Assembly: GCF_900091475.1 (NCBI RefSeq) | Contig: NZ_FMIB01000002.1 | Location: forward strand, 2,232,001 to 2,296,000 | Direction: 5' to 3' | Length of the DNA stretch: 64,000 nucleotides | Origin: Micromonospora chersina | Lineage (GTDB): Bacteria; Actinomycetota; Actinomycetes; Mycobacteriales; Micromonosporaceae | Part shown: positions 1 through 8,703 of the stretch, in pieces | How the letters are laid out: each line of letters opens with the position of its first letter | Position numbering within the stretch: the stretch's first letter is position 1 | Program-made: the position numbers and the translations under genes | The notes under the pieces: model-generated | What the model was told of the DNA's origin: nothing | The model's database searches: none | What the model saw: only the letters and a program-made list of their open reading frames with translations

Positions 1-391
1 CCAGCAGCTGGTCGAGCACCGGGTAGAGCTTCTCCTCCGGCGGGTGCCACGGCTTGAGCAGGTAGTGGTCGAGGTCGACCACGTTTATCGCGTTGATCGC
101 GGCGTCGGTGTCGGCGTACGCGGTCAGCAGGACCCGGCGCGCGGCGGGGAAGAGGTCCATGGCGGCCTCGAGGAACTCGATGCCGTTCATCTGCGGCATC
201 CGGTAGTCGGCGATCAGCACCGCCACCTGCTCGCCGCGCAGCTTCAGCTCGCGCAGCGCGTCCAGCGCCGCCTCGGCGGAGTCGGCCCGCACCACCCGGT
301 AGCGGTCGCCGTAGCGGCGCCGGATGTCGCGGGCGACCGCCCGGGAGACGGCCGGGTCGTCGTCGACGGTGAGGATCGCGGGGTTGGGCAT
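1..391 (-). CDS. Response-regulator receiver domain, N-terminal part of a fused protein (partial)
   Basis: Only the first 130 codons are in the window; the gene runs off the left edge. The translation is a complete receiver (CheY-like) domain. It has the acidic pair in ILTVDDDPAVSRA, the phospho-acceptor Asp in LIADYRMPQMNG, the Thr/Ala switch in LLTAYADTDAA and the conserved Lys in YLLKPW. The receiver is followed without a break by LYPVLDQLL, so it is an N-terminal module. From family knowledge, this receiver type with the NAINVVDLDHYLLKPW signature is found fused to a thioredoxin-reductase-like FAD oxidoreductase in actinomycetes. That partner would lie outside the window, so the fusion is an inference. 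The start is the ATG whose complement is at 389-391. Confidence 0.8.
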   Translation of the reverse strand, partial: MPNPAILTVDDDPAVSRAVARDIRRRYGDRYRVVRADSAEAALDALRELKLRGEQVAVLIADYRMPQMNGIEFLEAAMDLFPAARRVLLTAYADTDAAINAINVVDLDHYLLKPWHPPEEKLYPVLDQLL

Positions 392-449
392 GGCGTCTAC
401 TAAAGCACTCTCACCGCCCGGCACCCACCACGCGCCGTCCCCGGCCCAC

Positions 450-1226
450 TCAGCCGGACCGGCCGCCCTCGCGCGGCGGCACCGGATCGGCGTACGCCCC
501 GGGTGGTCCCGCGTACCGCCGGCCGTGCGGGTACGGCAGCGCGTTCGGGGTGCAGCCGTGCAGGCCCAGGGTCTGCTGCTGCATCACCGGCGCCGGCCGG
601 CCCCGCCCGGGGCACCGCTCGTGCCCGTGGCCGAGCCGGTGGCCGACCTCGTGGTTGACCATGTACCGGCGGTAGGTGGCGAGGCTCGCGCCGTAGCCCG
701 GCACGCCGTCGGCCCAGCGGGCGACGTTGAGCACCACCCGGTCGCCGCGGCGGCAGGAGGTGTAGCCGTCCGGCGCGTCCCCGCACAGCTCGTCGCGGGT
801 GCCGGGGGTGGCGAGGTAGACGGTGAAGTCGGCCGGCTGGTCCCGCCCGACCCGGCGCAGGGCGAGCGTCCCGCCCGCCGTCCATCCCTGCGGGTCGGTC
901 AGGGTGCGGGTGACCTCCGCGGCGAAGTCGGCAGGCGGCACCCCGTGGATGTCGCGCTCCACCGCGACCCGGTAGCGCAGCAGCCGGCCTGTACCCCTCG
1001 GGGCGGCCGGCCCGGCGGCGGCGAACCGCCACTGGTTGCCGCCGTCCGCCGGATAGCTGATCCGGACCGGGCGTGGCCGGACGGGCCCCGCGGCCGGCGC
1101 GGTGGCGACCGGGCCGGCGGCCGGGTTGGCGGGCCGGCCGGCCGCGGGCGGCGCGCAGCCGGCCAGCAGCGCGGCCAGCAGTAGCATCGTCCCGCCACCG
1201 CGAGCCCGGCCCCCGGTCGTCGTCAT
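450..1226 (-). CDS. DUF3152 lipoprotein with zinc-metalloprotease-like motif
   Basis: 258 residues. The chosen ATG is preceded by a GGGGAGA ribosome site. A lipoprotein signal ends in LLAALLAGC near residue 24, so the protein should be lipid-anchored outside the membrane. A Pro/Ala-rich linker follows, then a DUF3152 domain. HEVGHRLGHGH fits the metzincin-type HExxHxxGxxH zinc motif and lies in a context (MVNHEVGH) typical of the family. The C-terminal VMQQQTLGLHGC resembles the family's conserved MQ(Q)Q segment. The domain implies a zinc peptidase fold, but its substrate is unknown to me. The gene is divergent from the sigma-factor gene at 1364 and shares a short promoter region of about 140 bases with it. 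Confidence 0.85.
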   Translation of the reverse strand: MTTTGGRARGGGTMLLLAALLAGCAPPAAGRPANPAAGPVATAPAAGPVRPRPVRISYPADGGNQWRFAAAGPAAPRGTGRLLRYRVAVERDIHGVPPADFAAEVTRTLTDPQGWTAGGTLALRRVGRDQPADFTVYLATPGTRDELCGDAPDGYTSCRRGDRVVLNVARWADGVPGYGASLATYRRYMVNHEVGHRLGHGHERCPGRGRPAPVMQQQTLGLHGCTPNALPYPHGRRYAGPPGAYADPVPPREGGRSG

Positions 1227-1363
1227 CCCCGTCTCCCCTCGCCGCCTCCGGTCGTGCGCGGGGAGGAGGACGGGTGACCCGGTGCCGAAGTTGATCCGGC
1301 GGGGACTCAACCTTTTCCCCGCCTCACCCGTCCTGACCCCTGTGAGATGTGGAGAGGGCGGAC

Positions 1364-1867
1364 ATGGCCCGGGGTGACGCCGAGTTCGTCGAGTTCGCCA
1401 CGGCGGCGTCCGCGCGGCTGGTGCACGCCGCCTTCCTGATGACGGGCAACCACCACCAGGCCGAGGACGCGGCACAGACCGCGCTGGTCCGCACCTACGC
1501 GTCGTGGTCCCGGATCCGCAACGGCGACGCCTACGGCTACGCCCGGTCGGTGCTGGTGAACCACCTCGTGGACACGTGGCGGCGGCCGATCCGGGAGTAC
1601 CCCACGGAGGACCTCCCGGAGCAGCGTGGCGGGGACGTGGCCGACGAGGTGGCCACCCGGCGCTGGCTGCTCGCCATCCTCGGCACGCTCACCGCCCGCG
1701 AGCGGGCCGTCGTCGTCCTGCGCCACTACTTCGACCTTCCGGAGGCCCAGGTGGCCCGCGAACTCGACGTCTCGGTGGGGACCGTCAAGAGCACCGGTTC
1801 CCGCGCCCTGGAGAAGCTGCGCGCCGCGGGCCTCACCGCGCCGGAGCCGCAGGGGACGCGCCGATGA
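1364..1867 (+). CDS. SigE-family ECF RNA polymerase sigma factor
   Basis: 167 residues from the ATG at 1364, which has a GGAGAGGG site five bases upstream. An in-frame GTG at 1349 lacks such a site. Region 2 begins with FATAASARLVHAAFLMTGNHHQAEDAAQTAL and the tryptophan-rich TYASWSRI. Region 4 contains LTARERAVVVLRHYFDLPEAQVARELDVSVGTVKS, the helix-turn-helix that reads the -35 box. This layout matches the actinobacterial SigE-family (TIGR02983) group of short ECF factors. The stop overlaps the next start (ATGA at 1864), so the membrane protein that follows is translationally coupled and is its probable regulator. Confidence 0.92.
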   Translation: MARGDAEFVEFATAASARLVHAAFLMTGNHHQAEDAAQTALVRTYASWSRIRNGDAYGYARSVLVNHLVDTWRRPIREYPTEDLPEQRGGDVADEVATRRWLLAILGTLTARERAVVVLRHYFDLPEAQVARELDVSVGTVKSTGSRALEKLRAAGLTAPEPQGTRR

Positions 1868-2604
1868 ACGAGGTGGACGAGCTGCGCCGGGCCATGCGGG
1901 CGACCGAGCACGCCGACCGGACCGGCCTCGACCTGGCCGGGATCATGCGGGAGGGCCGGCGGGTGCGCCGCCGCCGGCGGGTCGCCGGGACCGGCGCGGT
2001 GGCGGCGGTGGTGGCCGTCGTGTTGATCGGCGTCGGCGGCGCCGTCGCACGGACGCGTCCCGCCGAGCCGCCCGGGCCGGGCGGCACCGCGCCCGCCGCC
2101 GCCTCGACGGCGACCGCCCGCCCCAGCCCCACCCCGACCCCCGGCCCGACCGGCCCCCCGGTCCGGCCGGTCGGCGCCGTGGTGGGCAGCGGCATCCGGT
2201 ACGGCGCCGACGAGCGGGTGTTCTACCTGGTTCCGGTCGACGTGCCCGAGCTACCGGGTGTGACGCTCGGCCTGGTCGCCGGCCGGCGCTCCCCCACCGG
2301 CGAGCTGACCACCGACTACCTGGTGAACGACGTCGAGGGCAGCGACCGCCGGCCGGGATTCCACCAGATCGGCTACGACCAGCAACGGGTGCCCACCGAC
2401 GCCCCCGTACCCACCTTCGGGTACTTCGTGGGGCCGGCCGCGCGGATCGTCGGCACCGTCGACGGCCGCCACGTCGAGGCCCGGCTGGCCCGCTGGAGCG
2501 AGGACCCCCGACTGGTGATCTTCTGGTTCGACCCGGGTGTGCTCGCCCCGGGGACACCGCTGGACGGGATCGTCGCCCGCGACGCCCGGGGCCGGAAGCT
2601 GTGA
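1864..2604 (+). CDS. Single-pass membrane protein, probable anti-sigma partner of the upstream ECF factor
   Basis: 246 residues. The N-terminal 40 residues are charged and cytoplasmic (MNEVDELRRAMRATEHADRTG) and end in an Arg cluster. One transmembrane helix follows (VAGTGAVAAVVAVVLIGVGG, about residues 40-60). Next come a Pro/Thr-rich linker and an extracytoplasmic domain of about 150 residues. Coupling to the sigma factor by ATGA overlap and the in/TM/out layout are what an anti-sigma factor would show. I do not see a zinc-binding ZAS motif (HxxxCxxC), so the call rests on context. The outer domain (YLVPVDVPELPGVTLGLVAG onward) is not one I recognise. Confidence 0.7.
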   Translation: MNEVDELRRAMRATEHADRTGLDLAGIMREGRRVRRRRRVAGTGAVAAVVAVVLIGVGGAVARTRPAEPPGPGGTAPAAASTATARPSPTPTPGPTGPPVRPVGAVVGSGIRYGADERVFYLVPVDVPELPGVTLGLVAGRRSPTGELTTDYLVNDVEGSDRRPGFHQIGYDQQRVPTDAPVPTFGYFVGPAARIVGTVDGRHVEARLARWSEDPRLVIFWFDPGVLAPGTPLDGIVARDARGRKL

Positions 2605-2680
2605 CCCACCCGCGGTGGTCGCCGCTCCGGGGCGCGGTTCTAGGCTGGGGTGGCAGGGTGTTGACCAGGGAGGAATCGCC

Positions 2681-3139
2681 ATGAGCCAGACCGAGCGGAC
2701 CGACTTCGACGAGTGGAACGTGGCCGAGGACGACGGCGTCCTGGACGCCTCGGACACCCTCGACGACGACCGGGTGGGCGACCCGCTCGACACCGGCATC
2801 GTCGCCGCGGACCACTGGACGGCGGCGAACCGGTTCGGCACCACCGCCGCCGAGGAGCGGGCCGGCGAGTCCCTCGCCCAGCTGCTCGCCCAGGAGGAGC
2901 CGGACCTCGACCCGTACGCCGAGGTGGCCGACGACGAGGACGAGCTGACCCGCCGGGGCTACGAGCGGGAGGCGCGGACGGGGCGGCTGGTAGCCGACGA
3001 CGCGGGCTTCGGTGAGGACGAGCAGGCGGACTCGGTCGCCTGGGACGCCGGCGTCGACGGCGGCGGGGCCAGCGCCGAGGAGGCCGCCATGCACCTGGTC
3101 GACGACCCGAACGGCCCGGGAGACGGCCCGCTGCGCTGA
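2681..3139 (+). CDS. DUF5709-type acidic actinobacterial protein
   Basis: 152 residues, strongly acidic, no signal peptide and no membrane segment. The start is the ATG at 2681, eight bases after AGGGAGGA. Recognisable blocks are DDGVLDASDTLDDDR, DPLDTGIVAADHW, ESLAQLLAQEEPD and, at the C-terminus, SAEEAAMHLVDD. These are the landmarks of DUF5709, a small family confined to actinobacteria with no assigned function. It stands alone between the sigma-factor pair and the phospholipase gene. Confidence 0.8.
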   Translation: MSQTERTDFDEWNVAEDDGVLDASDTLDDDRVGDPLDTGIVAADHWTAANRFGTTAAEERAGESLAQLLAQEEPDLDPYAEVADDEDELTRRGYEREARTGRLVADDAGFGEDEQADSVAWDAGVDGGGASAEEAAMHLVDDPNGPGDGPLR

Positions 3140-3348
3140 CACGCCGCCGTCCGCCGCGTCGCGGGTGGGCGTGAGCGCCGGTCCCGGGGAGAGCACCGGG
3201 ACCGGAGCGGCGCCCGCGATGGCGGCCGCACTGGTCGACGGCTCGACAGGCGTTGGCGCAACGCTCGCGTTCCCGACACGTCAGGTCCACCTGCCGCCCA
3301 TAGCGTGCATCCGCCAATCGTTCGGCGTCAGTCAGGTGGTGCTCTGTC

Positions 3349-5421
3349 ATGGCAAGTGTCGACCGTCGGAAATTCCTGAAGATGATGAGCGCTCCGGTGG
3401 CGGCAGCCGCCCTGCCGGTGGACTTCAGCAAGGCCCTCGCCATCCCGGCGAACAACCGGACCGGTTCCATCGAGGACGTCGAGCACGTCATCTTCCTCAT
3501 GCAGGAGAACCGTTCCTTCGACCACTTCTTCGGCACGATGCGTGGCGTCCGGGGCTTCGCCGACCCGCACCCGGTGACGCTGCCCTCCGGCCGGAGCGTC
3601 TGGCACCAGCCGAACGGCGCCGCCGACCTGCTGCCCTTCCGGCCCGAGGTGCCGGACCTCGGGCAGACCTTCCTGCCCGACCCGCCGCACGGCTGGGCCG
3701 ACACCCACGGCGCCTGGAACGGCGGCCGGTACGACCGGTGGGTGCCCAACAAGGGCGTGGTCACCATGACCCACCACACGCGCGGCGACCTGCCGTACCA
3801 CTTCGCCCTGGCCGACGCCTTCACCGTCTGCGACAACTACCACTGCTCGGTGCTGGCCTCGACCGACCCCAACCGCTACCACATGTGGACCGGCTGGGTC
3901 GGCAACGACGGCAGGGGCGGCGGCCCGGTCATCGACAACGCCGAGGCGGGCTACGACTGGTCGACGTACCCGGAGCGGCTGGAGCGCGCCGGCGTCTCCT
4001 GGAAGGTCTACCAGGACGTCGGCCTGGGGCTGACCGCCGAGGGCTACTGGGGTTGGACCGGTGACCCGTTCATCGGCAACTACGGGGACAACTCACTGCT
4101 CTACTTCCACCAGTACCAGAACGCCCGCCCCGGCACGCCGCTGGCGGACCGGGCGAAGACCGGCACCGAGATCGTGACGCGGGACCGCTCCCCGGAGGCG
4201 CTGCTGGCCGACTTCCGGCGGGACGTGGCGAACGGGACGCTGCCGCAGGTGTCCTGGATCGTCGCGCCGGAGGCCTACAGCGAGCACCCGAACTGGGGCC
4301 CCGACTACGGCGCCTGGTACATGTCGCAGGTCGTCGACATCCTGGCCGGCCACCCCGAGGTGTGGAGCAGGATGGCCCTCTTCATCACGTACGACGAGGA
4401 AGGCGGCTTCTTCGACCACCTGGTCCCGCCGACGCCGCCGCAGAGCCGCGCCGAGGGCCTGTCCACGGTGCCCACGACCAACGAGATCTTCCCCGGCGAC
4501 GGTCGGCGCGCCGCCGGGCCGTACGGCCTCGGCGTCCGGGTGCCGATGATCGTCGTCTCGCCGTGGACCCGGGGCGGCTGGGTCAACTCGCAGGTGTTCG
4601 ACCACACGTCGCTGATCCGCTTCCTGGAGGCCCGGTTCGCGAAGGGCAACCCCGACCTGGTCGAGTCCAACATCACGCCGTGGCGTCGGGCGGTGGTGGG
4701 CGACCTGACCAGCGCGTTCGACTTCCGCACCCCGAACGCCTCGCCGCGGGTGACGCTGCCGGACACCGCGGACCTCAAGCCGGTCGACCTCACCCGGCAG
4801 CCCGACGAGGCGCCGGTGCCGCCGGCCGACCCGCGCCTGCCCGGCCAGGAGCGCGGGGTACGGCCCGCGCGGCCCATCCCGTACACCCTGCACGTGGACG
4901 GGCGGGCCGCCGGCACGTCGTTCCACCTGGACTTCCGCAACACCGGGGGCGCCACCGGCGTCTTCCAGGTGCGTTCGGCCGATCCGGCGCAGCCGCCCCG
5001 CACGTACACCGTCGAGCCGGGCCGGCAGGTGAGCGACACCTGGGACGCCACGGCCGGCTACGACCTGGAGGTGCACGGCCCGAACGGCTTCTTCCGCCGC
5101 TTCACCGGTGGCGCGGGCGCCGGTGTCGACGTCCGGGCCCGGTACGACGAGCGCGACCACGAGGTCGGCCTGACCCTGGTGAACCGGGGCGCGAAGCGGG
5201 TCGAGGTGACCGTCGCCGACCGCTACACGTCGCGGCGGACCAGGCTGTCGCTCAAGCCGGGCGAGACGACCTCCCCGTCGTGGTCCGTGTCGCGGGCGCA
5301 CGGCTGGTACGACCTGACGGTCACGCTCTCCGCCGACGCCGCCTTCACGGCCCGGTACGCCGGTCACGTCGAGAACGGCAGGCCCAGCATCAGCGACCCG
5401 GCCATGGGCGGCCTGGTCTGA
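3349..5421 (+). CDS. Phosphocholine-specific phospholipase C, Tat-exported
   Basis: 690 residues, the usual length for this family. A twin-arginine signal (DRRKFLKMM) starts at residue 5, so the enzyme should be folded before export. The phosphoesterase domain (about residues 40-430) carries HVIFLMQENRSFDHFFGTMRGVRGF, whose Glu-Asn pair binds metal. It also has DPNRYHMWTGWVG and FITYDEEGGFFDHLVPP with further ligands, and VPMIVVSPWTRGGWV. Two C-terminal beta modules of the DUF756 type follow (about 500-590 and 600-690). The expected reaction is hydrolysis of phosphatidylcholine or sphingomyelin to diacylglycerol or ceramide. Phosphate regulation is common for such enzymes, but I see no PHO box I would stand on. 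A strong hairpin terminator follows directly. Confidence 0.9.
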   Translation: MASVDRRKFLKMMSAPVAAAALPVDFSKALAIPANNRTGSIEDVEHVIFLMQENRSFDHFFGTMRGVRGFADPHPVTLPSGRSVWHQPNGAADLLPFRPEVPDLGQTFLPDPPHGWADTHGAWNGGRYDRWVPNKGVVTMTHHTRGDLPYHFALADAFTVCDNYHCSVLASTDPNRYHMWTGWVGNDGRGGGPVIDNAEAGYDWSTYPERLERAGVSWKVYQDVGLGLTAEGYWGWTGDPFIGNYGDNSLLYFHQYQNARPGTPLADRAKTGTEIVTRDRSPEALLADFRRDVANGTLPQVSWIVAPEAYSEHPNWGPDYGAWYMSQVVDILAGHPEVWSRMALFITYDEEGGFFDHLVPPTPPQSRAEGLSTVPTTNEIFPGDGRRAAGPYGLGVRVPMIVVSPWTRGGWVNSQVFDHTSLIRFLEARFAKGNPDLVESNITPWRRAVVGDLTSAFDFRTPNASPRVTLPDTADLKPVDLTRQPDEAPVPPADPRLPGQERGVRPARPIPYTLHVDGRAAGTSFHLDFRNTGGATGVFQVRSADPAQPPRTYTVEPGRQVSDTWDATAGYDLEVHGPNGFFRRFTGGAGAGVDVRARYDERDHEVGLTLVNRGAKRVEVTVADRYTSRRTRLSLKPGETTSPSWSVSRAHGWYDLTVTLSADAAFTARYAGHVENGRPSISDPAMGGLV

Positions 5422-5433
5422 TCCCACCCCCGA

Positions 5434-5473
5434 GGTGACCGTCCCGTCCCCGGTCCGGGGCGGGACGGTCACC
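5434..5473 (+). terminator. Strong rho-independent-type hairpin after phospholipase C
   Basis: Twelve bases after the phospholipase stop, GGTGACCGTCCCG pairs perfectly with CGGGACGGTCACC (13 bp), extended inward by CCCC/GGGG with one bulged T. There is no T-run, as is usual for terminators in GC-rich actinomycetes. Confidence 0.8.
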
Positions 5474-5577
5474 CCGGGCGCCGGCGCGCTGCGTCGCCTT
5501 TCCGACGCCGGTGTTCCCCGCACGGCCGGCAGGTCGTTCACTGTCGCCACACCGAACCGGCGGAAGGGAACCCCGAC

Positions 5578-6333
5578 ATGACGATCAGCCACCTCAGCGT
5601 CGGTCACGGGCCGCACCGGGTGCTGGCCCTGCACGGCTGGTTCGGGTCGGCGCGGGGCTGGGGCTGGCTGCCGGAGCTGGTCGACGTCGAGCGCTTCACC
5701 TGGGCGTTCCTGGACTACCGGGGGTACGGGGCGCGTACCGGCGTCGCCGGCGAGCACACCATCGCCGAGATCTCCCGCGACGCCCTGGCGCTCGTCGACT
5801 CCCTCGGCTGGGACACCTTCTCGGTCGTCGGGCACTCGATGGGCGGCAGCGCCGCCCAGCGGGTCCTCGCCGACGCCCCGGGTCGGGTGGACCGCCTCGT
5901 CGGGATCAGCCCGGTCCCGGCCGGCGGCGTGCCGTTCGACCTGCAGGGCTGGACCCTGTTCGACGGCGCGGCCGGCAACCCGGCGAACCGGCGCGCGATC
6001 ATCGACCTCACCACCGGCAACCGGCTCTCCGGTCGCTGGCTGGACGAGATGGTCCGGTTCTCCCTGGCGCACTCCACCCCGGAGGCGTTCGGCGCGTACC
6101 TCACGGCGTGGGCGCGCACCGACTTCACCGACGAGGTGAAGGGCAACCCGGTGCCGGCGCTGGCAGTGGTCGGCGAGCACGACCCCGCGCTGGGCGCCGA
6201 CACGATGCGCGAGACGTGGCTGCGCCACTACCCCAACGCCCGGCTCGAGGTCCTCGCCAACGCGGGGCACTACGCCATGTACGAGACCCCGGTGCGGCTG
6301 GTCACGGTGGTCGAGGAGTTCCTCGGGCGGTGA
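5578..6333 (+). CDS. Alpha/beta-fold hydrolase
   Basis: 251 residues, cytoplasmic. The oxyanion motif is LALHGWFGSARGWG, the nucleophile elbow is VVGHSMGGSAAQR (Ser of GHSMG near residue 89), the acid lies in VVGEHDPALGADT and the catalytic His in LANAGHYAMYE. This is the canonical single-domain hydrolase of the AB-hydrolase-1 family. Substrate cannot be read from the sequence; esterase or ring-cleavage-product hydrolase are the usual roles. It is transcribed alone, starting after the phospholipase terminator, and is convergent with the methyltransferase gene 15 bases downstream. Confidence 0.85.
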   Translation: MTISHLSVGHGPHRVLALHGWFGSARGWGWLPELVDVERFTWAFLDYRGYGARTGVAGEHTIAEISRDALALVDSLGWDTFSVVGHSMGGSAAQRVLADAPGRVDRLVGISPVPAGGVPFDLQGWTLFDGAAGNPANRRAIIDLTTGNRLSGRWLDEMVRFSLAHSTPEAFGAYLTAWARTDFTDEVKGNPVPALAVVGEHDPALGADTMRETWLRHYPNARLEVLANAGHYAMYETPVRLVTVVEEFLGR

Positions 6334-6348
6334 CGCCGGGGCGGCCGC

Positions 6349-7155
6349 TCACCGCACCGGCCGCCGGCCGCGGGTCGACACGAACTGGTACGACATCACG
6401 GCGAACCCCGGATCCCGCAGCAGCCGGCGGAACGCCTCCAGCTGCCCCGGCGACAGCCCCGCGTCGAGCAGTTCCGGCTCCAGTTGCCGGGAGTTCGTCC
6501 CGTACAGCGACGCGCCGAGGGAGCCGCCGGGCCAGCTCCGCGCGTGCGTGACCGTGTCCACCTCGACCAGCCCGGCCGCCACCAGTTCCCCGTGCACGTC
6601 CTGCGCCCAGGCCAGGTCCGCGCCGTGGCTGTCCAGGATGCCGAGCATCGCGTCCGTGACCTGGGCGAAGAGCTTCGCCGCGTCGTCGCTCGGCGCGGTC
6701 AGCACCCGCAGCGGCGCCGTGCAGTCGAACTCCTCGACCACCAGCCACCCGCCGGGGGCCAGGGCGCCGGCCAGCGAGGCCAGCACGCGCCGCCGCTCCG
6801 GCAGGTGCAGCAGCACGAGCCGCGCGTGGATCAGGTCGAAGGAATCACCGGGCGGCGGCTCGGTACGCACGTCGTGCCGGCGTACGTCGAGGTTGTCGGC
6901 CGGGGTGAGATGCGCGGTGTCGAGGTCGGTCGCCACCACCCGGCCGCCCGGGCCGACCACGCGGGCCAGGCTGCGGGCGACCGAGCCGCCGCCGGCGCCG
7001 ACCTCCCAGCACGTGCCCCCCGGGGCGAGCACCGGCGGGGCGATCCGGCCCGCGGTGATCGGATCCAGGAAGGACTCCAGCGCCCGCAGCTGGGGCACGG
7101 CCTCCGGTGAGCCGTTGTCGAAGGCGTAGTCGGTGTCATGGACGTGGGTCGGCAT
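6349..7155 (-). CDS. Class I SAM-dependent methyltransferase
   Basis: 268 residues. The SAM-binding glycine-rich motif is CWEVGAGGGSVARSLA (about residue 50), with the acidic motif II in VVATDLDTAHL and post-motif segments in DLIHARLVLLHLPERRRVLASL and LAPGGWLVVEEFDC. The C-terminal part (ARSWPGGSLGASLYGTNSRQLEPELLDAGL) looks like a substrate lid. Its start overlaps the end of the upstream ABC ATPase gene by 20 bases, making it the last gene of the leftward sensor/transporter operon. The acceptor is unknown. Coupling to an amino-acid-type importer suggests it may act on the imported compound or its product, which is inference. Confidence 0.85.
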   Translation of the reverse strand: MPTHVHDTDYAFDNGSPEAVPQLRALESFLDPITAGRIAPPVLAPGGTCWEVGAGGGSVARSLARVVGPGGRVVATDLDTAHLTPADNLDVRRHDVRTEPPPGDSFDLIHARLVLLHLPERRRVLASLAGALAPGGWLVVEEFDCTAPLRVLTAPSDDAAKLFAQVTDAMLGILDSHGADLAWAQDVHGELVAAGLVEVDTVTHARSWPGGSLGASLYGTNSRQLEPELLDAGLSPGQLEAFRRLLRDPGFAVMSYQFVSTRGRRPVR

Positions 7156-7960
7156 CGTTCCTCATCCCTGTCGCGGCGGGTCGGGTCAGGTGCCCGGCGT
7201 CGGGCCAGAGCCCGGGCACCGGTCGGGGAGCCGGCGGCTCCGGGACCGCGGCGACGCTGAGCATCGCCGCCAGGACGTCCGGGTCGGCCCGGACCTCGTG
7301 CGCCGGCCGGTCGTAGACCACCCGGCCGTACTCCAGCACCGCGACCCGGTCGGCCACCTCGACGGCGTGCCGGAGCTGCTGCTCCACGAGGAGCACGGTC
7401 AGCCCCGCCCGGGCCAGCGTGCCGACGAGGTCCCGCACCCGGGCCGCCAGGTCGGGGGCCAGCCCCTCGCACGGCTCGTCGAGCAGCAGCAGCCGGGGCT
7501 GGCCGAGCAGGGCCCGGGCGATGGCCAGCATCTGCTGCTCGCCGCCGGACAGCTGGTCGCCGCGATGGCGCAGTCGGGCCCCCAGGCGGGGCAGCAGCTC
7601 CAGGACCCGGGTCACCGTCCAGCCCTCGCCGCCCGGTGTCGCGGCCCGCCACGGCGCGGCCGCCAGGACGAGGTGCTCGGCCACCGTCAACCGGGAGAAC
7701 ACCCGGCGGCCCTGCGGCACGAGGCCGACCCCGGACCGGGCGATCCGGTGCGGTTGCCGGCCGGCCACCTGCACGCCGGCGACCTCGATGGCGCCCGAGT
7801 AGGGCCGCACCAGGCCGGCCACGCTGTGCACCAGCGTGCTCTTGCCCGCGCCGTTGCGGCCCACCACCGCCTGGACGGTGCCGGTCCGCACGGCGAGGCT
7901 GACCTCGTGCAGCACGGTGCCGCCCGCGTAGCCGGCGCAGAGCCGGTCGACGCGCAGCAT
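7136..7960 (-). CDS. Branched-chain amino-acid-type ABC transporter ATP-binding protein (LivF-like)
   Basis: 274 residues. The Walker A is GRNGAGKSTLV, the Q-loop is GLVPQGRRVF, the signature is LSGGEQQML and the Walker B is RLLLLDEP, followed by the CEGLAP D-loop typical of LivF. This is the second of two ATPases of a HAAT-family importer. Its ATG overlaps the livG-like stop (TGATG). The C-terminal 30 residues beyond the usual LivF end are Pro-rich and overlap the methyltransferase start. The ligand is set by the binding protein encoded at 10597-11790. Confidence 0.9.
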   Translation of the reverse strand: MLRVDRLCAGYAGGTVLHEVSLAVRTGTVQAVVGRNGAGKSTLVHSVAGLVRPYSGAIEVAGVQVAGRQPHRIARSGVGLVPQGRRVFSRLTVAEHLVLAAAPWRAATPGGEGWTVTRVLELLPRLGARLRHRGDQLSGGEQQMLAIARALLGQPRLLLLDEPCEGLAPDLAARVRDLVGTLARAGLTVLLVEQQLRHAVEVADRVAVLEYGRVVYDRPAHEVRADPDVLAAMLSVAAVPEPPAPRPVPGLWPDAGHLTRPAATGMRNDADPRP

Positions 7961-8703
7961 CAGGCCACCCCCTCGGCGTACGCCTCGCGGACCGGGCCGG
8001 AGGCGCGGATGTGGGCCGGTGAGCCGGTGGCCAGCGTCCGGCCGTCACGCAGCACTGTCACCGTGTCGCAGAGCGCGTAGACCAGGTCCAGCCGGTGCTC
8101 GACAAGCAGCACCCCGACCGCGCGCGGCAGTGTCCGCAGGAACTCCCCGAGCCACGCGACCTCGACGGCGGACAGCCCGGCGGCCGGCTCGTCGAGCAGC
8201 AGCAGCCGGGGCCGGCCGGCCAGGCCCACGGCGATCTCCACCTGCCGGCGCTGGCCGTGGGCGAGCTGGCCGGCGGGGAGCGCGGCGATCTCCTCCAGGC
8301 CCACCCGGGCCAGCAGCGCGTCCGCCGTCCGCTCGGCCGCCCGCCGCCGCGCGGACGGGTGCCAGCGGCCCGGCCGCACCGCCCGCGGCAGGGCGGCGAC
8401 CAGCACGTTTTCCCGGACGGTCAGCGTCGACCAGACCGCGGGACGCTGGTGGATCCGGCCGATGCCCCGGCGGGACCGGGCCGCCGGGCCCAGCCGGGTG
8501 ACGTCCCGGCCGGCCAGCAGCACGCGGCCGTCGCCGGCCCGGGTGGACCCGGCGAGCACGTCCAGCAGCGTCGTCTTGCCCGCGCCGTTCGGCCCGATGA
8601 GCGCGTGCCGCTGGCCCGGTTCGATCCGCAGGTCCACGCCGTCCAGCGCGGCCAGCGACCCGTACCGGACGGTGATCCCGTGGGCGGACAGCAGCGGGGT
8701 CAT
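7960..8703 (-). CDS. Branched-chain amino-acid-type ABC transporter ATP-binding protein (LivG-like)
   Basis: 247 residues from the ATG at 8703, which overlaps the permease gene stop. The Walker A is GPNGAGKTTLLDVLAG, the Q-loop region is GIGRIHQRPAVWSTLTVRENVL, the signature is LAHGQRRQVEIA and the Walker B is RLLLLDEPAAGLS, the LivG-type D-loop. The signature AHGQ in place of SGGQ/SYGQ is a mild deviation seen in LivG proteins. It should form the ATPase heterodimer with the protein at 7136-7960. Confidence 0.9.
   Translation of the reverse strand: MTPLLSAHGITVRYGSLAALDGVDLRIEPGQRHALIGPNGAGKTTLLDVLAGSTRAGDGRVLLAGRDVTRLGPAARSRRGIGRIHQRPAVWSTLTVRENVLVAALPRAVRPGRWHPSARRRAAERTADALLARVGLEEIAALPAGQLAHGQRRQVEIAVGLAGRPRLLLLDEPAAGLSAVEVAWLGEFLRTLPRAVGVLLVEHRLDLVYALCDTVTVLRDGRTLATGSPAHIRASGPVREAYAEGVA

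Noticed and set aside
4093..6270. Long minus-strand open frame over the phospholipase and hydrolase genes
   Set aside because: It spans a strong terminator and two well-supported genes on the other strand, and its translation has no recognisable motif.
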